This document shows positions 60,635-64,000 of a stretch of 64,000 bases of DNA, in pieces. Each line of letters opens with the position of its first letter. Position 1 is the stretch's first letter. The notes beneath the pieces are model-generated. The model saw only the letters and a program-made list of their open reading frames with translations, had not been told where the DNA came from and did no database searches. Source of the stretch: Salinispirillum sp. LH 10-3-1. GTDB taxonomy: Bacteria; Pseudomonadota; Gammaproteobacteria; Pseudomonadales; Natronospirillaceae. The translations under genes were made by a program, and so were the position numbers. The stretch spans positions 2,563,673 to 2,627,672 of the forward strand of contig NZ_CP101717.1 of assembly GCF_030643825.1 (NCBI RefSeq). Reading direction: 5' to 3'.

Positions 60635-61855
60635 CTACAAACCGACTGAACGCCGCCAGGAGTGCAAAATCAGTGTCACAATACCGGCCATCAAGGCAAA
60701 GATCAGAAGCATAAGGGCCATGCCGAAATTATCGGCCAAGGCACCAAGTAGTATCGCACCGATCGCGGGCATACCCATGGTAATGACGGTCCAGATGCTC
60801 ATCACCCGCCCCCGAAACGCATCAGCCACCGACAATTGAATCGCGGTTTGACAGCCTGTCCCTATCACGGTCATACAAAGGCTTAACAAGAAAATCAACA
60901 GGCCTAAGGCGATCAGCGTCGACACCCACATAATGGGCAAGGTCACTACAGCACTGGCCAACAAGGCACTGAACACCAAGCCCAACAGATGCGCTTCCGT
61001 GCCGCGCTGTCTCGACACCAACAAACCACCGACAATCGAACCTAATCCCGCGGCGCCAGTGACCACCGCCAAGGTGCCAGCATCGCCGCGCAACAATTGC
61101 CCGGTCAGTGCGGGTAGCATTTCAATAATTGTCCTTCCGTATAGGCCATTAATCATGGTCAGCAGCATCAACAAACGAATCATTTGACTGGCGCGCACAA
61201 AAGCCAAGCCAGCACGCAACTCTACCCACAGTGATCGACGCTCTTCTTTCGGGCTTGGTTTCAAACTGTGTACACGCATGAGACACAGTACCGTAGCGGC
61301 GTAAAGGGCTGCCGCCACACCAAAAGCGACCGCCGTTGATGCCCACCAAAGTAGAAATGCCGCCAGCGCAGGACCCAGTATACGAGAGGTATTGAACACC
61401 ATGGCGGATAGGCCAATCGCCGCAGCAAAATGACGACGTTCGACCAACAACGGCAATAATGACAACCGCATGGGGTGATGCGCCGCGGTGACTACACCAA
61501 TGGCGGCCGCAAGGGTGCAGAGCCAAGGCAAGGTAAAGAGATCCAGCCCAGCGGTGACTGCCGCCGCGACACCTATGAGCGCTTGCGCTGCCGTGGTCAG
61601 GTGCATGCCACGCAAGGGGTTAACACGGTCGGCTACCACGCCAAACACCAGAGAGAAGAGAAAAGTAGGCGCCAGAAACAACGCACTGACAGCACCGACC
61701 CAGAACGCGCTTTCCGTCAATGCCCAAGCCGTCCAACCTAACAAAAAGCGTGAAATCCAGATAGCAAAGGTTGAAAAGCAACTCGCCAGGAAATAGCGCC
61801 GGAAACCGGCCGACGCGAACAATGCAGTATTAGCCTGTGTGGTTAGGTCCGTCAT
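60635..61855 (-). CDS. MFS transporter (drug/siderophore exporter type)
   Basis: 406 residues with 12 membrane segments. Motif A-like loops between TM2 and TM3 (FGVVADRVNPLRGMHL) and TM8-TM9 (LLVSRQRG). N-terminus NTALFASAGFRRYFLASCFSTFAIWISRFLLGWTAWALT is typical of MFS_3/EntS-like exporters of the DHA3 group. Possible substrates are drugs or siderophores; nothing here tells. Ends before the lipase pair. Confidence 0.9.
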   Translation of the reverse strand: MTDLTTQANTALFASAGFRRYFLASCFSTFAIWISRFLLGWTAWALTESAFWVGAVSALFLAPTFLFSLVFGVVADRVNPLRGMHLTTAAQALIGVAAAVTAGLDLFTLPWLCTLAAAIGVVTAAHHPMRLSLLPLLVERRHFAAAIGLSAMVFNTSRILGPALAAFLLWWASTAVAFGVAAALYAATVLCLMRVHSLKPSPKEERRSLWVELRAGLAFVRASQMIRLLMLLTMINGLYGRTIIEMLPALTGQLLRGDAGTLAVVTGAAGLGSIVGGLLVSRQRGTEAHLLGLVFSALLASAVVTLPIMWVSTLIALGLLIFLLSLCMTVIGTGCQTAIQLSVADAFRGRVMSIWTVITMGMPAIGAILLGALADNFGMALMLLIFALMAGIVTLILHSWRRSVGL

Positions 61856-62030
61856 ATCGTCAATTCATAGAATAGCCGACAAGCCTACTCATTTTGCCTG
61901 CGCGCAGCAATCCGACTCTGTGGCCCCGAACACCGAACAGAGCGTTACTTGACAAGTCGTAGCGAACCTCACTTTGGCACGCTATTATGGCGCCCTGCTT
62001 ACCGACCGACGACCCGCACTGAGGCCTAAC

Positions 62031-62801
62031 ATGATACTGGGAATGGAACTGTGGTTTATTTTGCTCTTGTTAGGCACCGGCTTTGTTGCAGGCATCATTA
62101 ACACGCTTGCGGGCGGCGGCTCCAATTTAACACTGCCGGCTTTAATGGTAATGGGCATGCCCGCAGATGTAGCCAACGCCACTAACCGCGTCGCCGTATT
62201 TCTGCAAGGCGTTGCAGGCAGTACCGGCTTTCATCGCAACGACCGTCTGCCCCGTCATGATATCAAAGCCATCGTGATACCCACCTTGATCGGCTCGGTG
62301 TTTGGCGCTCTGCTGGCGTCCTACGCCCCACCCGGACTGTTAAAGTACATGCTATTGGGGGCCATGCTGACCATGACGGTCGTCATGCTGATCAAGCCCT
62401 CTGTCGTCGCCCCACCTCCAGACTCCGTTCCCTTTCTTGTCCGCGAACGCCCCTCGGCCTTCCCTGTACTCTTGCTGGCGGGGTTTTACGGCGGCTTCGT
62501 GCAAGCTGGCGTTGGCTTTATCTTAATTGCCGCCTTTGCGGGCAGCCTGCGCTATGACTTGGTGCGCGCCAATGCACTGAAAATGTTTACGACACTCTTC
62601 TTTACCGCCATCGCTCTAGCCATCTTTATCTACAACGATCAGGTGTTGTGGGTTCCAGGACTGACCCTGTCCATCGGTACCGTGCTCGGCGCCTACGGGG
62701 CGGTGAAATTCGCCATAAAAGCAAAGCCTTCTACCTTGAAGTGGTTCCTATTCGTTATGACGTTGACCGGTTGTATCGCGGCCATTTTTTCCGACCTTTA
62801 G
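62031..62801 (+). CDS. TSUP-family (TauE/SafE) membrane permease
   Basis: 256 residues from ATG 62031, chosen because GAGGCC lies 6-11 bases upstream; an ATG at 62043 is possible. About eight membrane helices in two TSUP repeats: FVAGIINTLAGGGSNLTLPALMVMGMPADVANATNRVAVFLQGVAGS (about 17-63, the NTLAGGGS signature) and GFYGGFVQAGVGFILIAAFAG (about 155-175). These carriers export sulfite, organosulfonates or sulfoacetate-like anions. Substrate cannot be told. Divergent from the MFS gene. Confidence 0.93.
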   Translation: MILGMELWFILLLLGTGFVAGIINTLAGGGSNLTLPALMVMGMPADVANATNRVAVFLQGVAGSTGFHRNDRLPRHDIKAIVIPTLIGSVFGALLASYAPPGLLKYMLLGAMLTMTVVMLIKPSVVAPPPDSVPFLVRERPSAFPVLLLAGFYGGFVQAGVGFILIAAFAGSLRYDLVRANALKMFTTLFFTAIALAIFIYNDQVLWVPGLTLSIGTVLGAYGAVKFAIKAKPSTLKWFLFVMTLTGCIAAIFSDL

Positions 62802-62819
62802 AGAGAGCTCTAGGCGGTG

Positions 62820-63041
62820 AGTCGGTGTAATAGCCTCCGCCAGCACGCAATAGGAGACTCTTCCTACTACCGTTAGCACCCGACACCAGCCAGCGCTCGC
62901 CAGCACGGATGTACCCGCACCACTGCCGCCAATCAGTGCCGTCGGTTGCGCGTGCAGATGAACGTTGAGGTTGTGAAATAAAGGCGTATGGCCAGTAAAG
63001 CCAAAGGTCAGCGCATGAGCTGAAAGATAAGTGGTCGTCAT
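62820..63041 (-). pseudogene. Relic of an ABC-F ATPase with two decayed Walker A motifs
   Basis: The first frame begins MTTTYLSAHALTFGFTGHTPLFHNLNVHLHAQPTALIG, the usual start of an ABC-F ATPase, and reaches a Walker A whose Lys is Thr (GGSGAGTS). A second frame, from about 62902, encodes GERWLVSGANGSRKSLLLRAG, a second ABC Walker A with Arg for Gly. So the first domain is joined, just after its Walker A, to the second domain just before its Walker A; the whole Q-loop, signature and linker are gone. No signature LSGGQ or Walker B follows. The gene cannot be functional. Stops at 62748 in frame one. Confidence 0.75.
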
Positions 63042-63222
63042 AGTAGTCTCATCTGAAAACGTTAATAGGTAACGGGGATCAGAGAGATCACTTCATTGGA
63101 CGAACACCTTTGAACAGTTAGTAACGGGATTAATTAAAAAGATCTAGGTGACAGCAAATAAGATGAACGCGGCTAACTGCTAGCTAAAAGCAGAGCCGCG
63201 TTCAACCTCACGTTAAATCACT

Positions 63223-64000
63223 TTACGAGGGTTCCACCTTCGCTTGGTCACGTGCCAGCTCTTCTCGCTTGGTCATCTTACGGTAGATCACGGTGACCCA
63301 CGTAGAGTTCAGTACGATGAAGAGTGAATACATAACAGGCATCAACAGGATCAACTGCTGAGTTTCACCGGTAAACGTCATGATGACAATCAATGCCGCC
63401 AAAGGCCCGTTCTGAATACCGGTTTCCAGAGACACCGTACGCGCTTTCTGCGGGTTCAGCTTTAAAACACGCGAGAACAGGTAGCCGAACAGGAAGCCAA
63501 CCAAGCCGAGCAAAATAACGGCTGCATAGACTTCCCAGCCGGTTTCAATCAGCAGACGCCAGTTGCGCGGTGCCCAAGTGACGACCAAGAAGACGATGAC
63601 CACGGCACCGAGAATACCACCCATAAGTTCGATCACAGCCCCCACATTGGCATTCTTCCGACGTAGCCACATGCCTAGCAGGGTAGGAATCAACAGCACG
63701 AACAGCAAGCGCGCAATCTGATCCGGCGGGATACGGAAGGCATCATCAATACCTTGTGTGTAGAATTCCATCCACAAGGGCACCAAGATAAAACCTGCCA
63801 ATGTCGAGCAGATGGTCATCATGATGCTCAAGCTGAGTAAACTTCTCGAGAAGTACGCAAAAATGTTGGATGTGGTACCGCCTGGCATACAGCCCATTAA
63901 GACCAAACCAACCGTTTGCTCAACCGTCAGATTGAGAATGCGTGCTAAAGCAAAAGCAATAAAGGGCATCAGCAGGTACTGCGAGGAGAAACCAACCCCG
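63223..64000 (-). CDS. Bile acid:sodium symporter-family transporter (partial)
   Basis: The 3' end is at 63223; the 5' end lies outside the window. The visible 259 codons read GVGFSSQYLLMPFIAFALARIL, then GLVLMGCMPGGTTSNIFAYFSRS (the BASS CxPGG-x-SN motif), about six membrane helices, GILGAVVIVFLVVTWAP, SLETGIQNGPLAALIVIMTF (the second crossed-helix motif ETGxQN) and a hydrophilic end. Family members carry organic anions with Na+. Substrate unknown. The 180 bases to its left carry no gene. Confidence 0.92.
   Translation of the reverse strand, partial: GVGFSSQYLLMPFIAFALARILNLTVEQTVGLVLMGCMPGGTTSNIFAYFSRSLLSLSIMMTICSTLAGFILVPLWMEFYTQGIDDAFRIPPDQIARLLFVLLIPTLLGMWLRRKNANVGAVIELMGGILGAVVIVFLVVTWAPRNWRLLIETGWEVYAAVILLGLVGFLFGYLFSRVLKLNPQKARTVSLETGIQNGPLAALIVIMTFTGETQQLILLMPVMYSLFIVLNSTWVTVIYRKMTKREELARDQAKVEPS

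Overview
The window is a stretch of gammaproteobacterial chromosome, probably from a marine or salt-adapted heterotroph (Oceanospirillales/Pseudomonadales-like; inferred from gene content, not from a 16S comparison). The main signs are an Mrp-type Na+/H+ antiporter, a sodium-type flagellar stator pair (PomA/PomB-like), CmoA/CmoB, SspA/SspB, BamB-Der and ribD-ribBA-ribH-nusB-thiL-pgpA clusters. Most of it is conserved housekeeping DNA. I see no prophage, integron, CRISPR array or intact insertion sequence.

Layout. 0-0.8 kb: end of an mrp operon (E, F, G). 0.9-4.6 kb: SDR oxidoreductase, a tail-anchored hypothetical, a peroxiredoxin-like protein, a DUF503-like protein, stand-alone hisI and an exported hypothetical. 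4.7-7.7 kb: SlyD-type isomerase, then a tightly coupled operon of a retropepsin-like protease, RimK ATP-grasp ligase and an AstE/aspartoacylase-like enzyme. 8-12.3 kb: RND efflux pair whose inner-membrane permease is broken by three single-base frameshifts; the next gene, srkA, has a fourth. 13.7-16.4 kb: tail-anchored SAP-like protein, TRIC-family channel and HI0933-type flavoprotein.

16.4-22.5 kb: a complete rRNA operon on the minus strand (16S, tRNA-Ile, tRNA-Ala, 23S, 5S) with readable promoter, boxA elements, processing stems and terminator. 22.5-29.3 kb, all minus: sspB-sspA, petC-petB-petA (cytochrome bc1), rpsI-rplM, a small membrane protein and prfC. 29.5-31.2 kb: cmoA-cmoB. 31.2-33 kb: stator genes. 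33.1-36.2 kb: xseB-ispA-dxs. 36.2-43.1 kb: GAF/HD-GYP protein, then nrdR-ribD-ribBA-ribH-nusB-thiL-pgpA on the minus strand, lacking the riboflavin synthase gene often found between ribD and ribBA. 43.1-45.3 kb: an AT-rich intergenic region with phased DnaA-box-like sites, then a HlyU-like gene and xseA.

45.3-53.5 kb: ndk, rlmN, pilW, ispG, hisS, yfgM, bamB, der (minus), without rodZ between pilW and ispG. 53.8-64 kb is more accessory: an exported beta-rich protein, HNH nuclease, DUF4864-like protein, GNAT acetyltransferase, CobW-type metallochaperone, exported lipase with a membrane-anchored partner, MFS exporter, TSUP permease, a relic ABC-F gene with two decayed Walker A motifs, and a partial bile acid:Na+ symporter-family gene at the right edge.

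The least explained items are the lipase/anchored-partner pair, the exported protein at 53.8 kb, the RimK cluster, the DnaA-box-like array and the clustered frameshifts. I found no clear-cut, wholly new multi-gene system.
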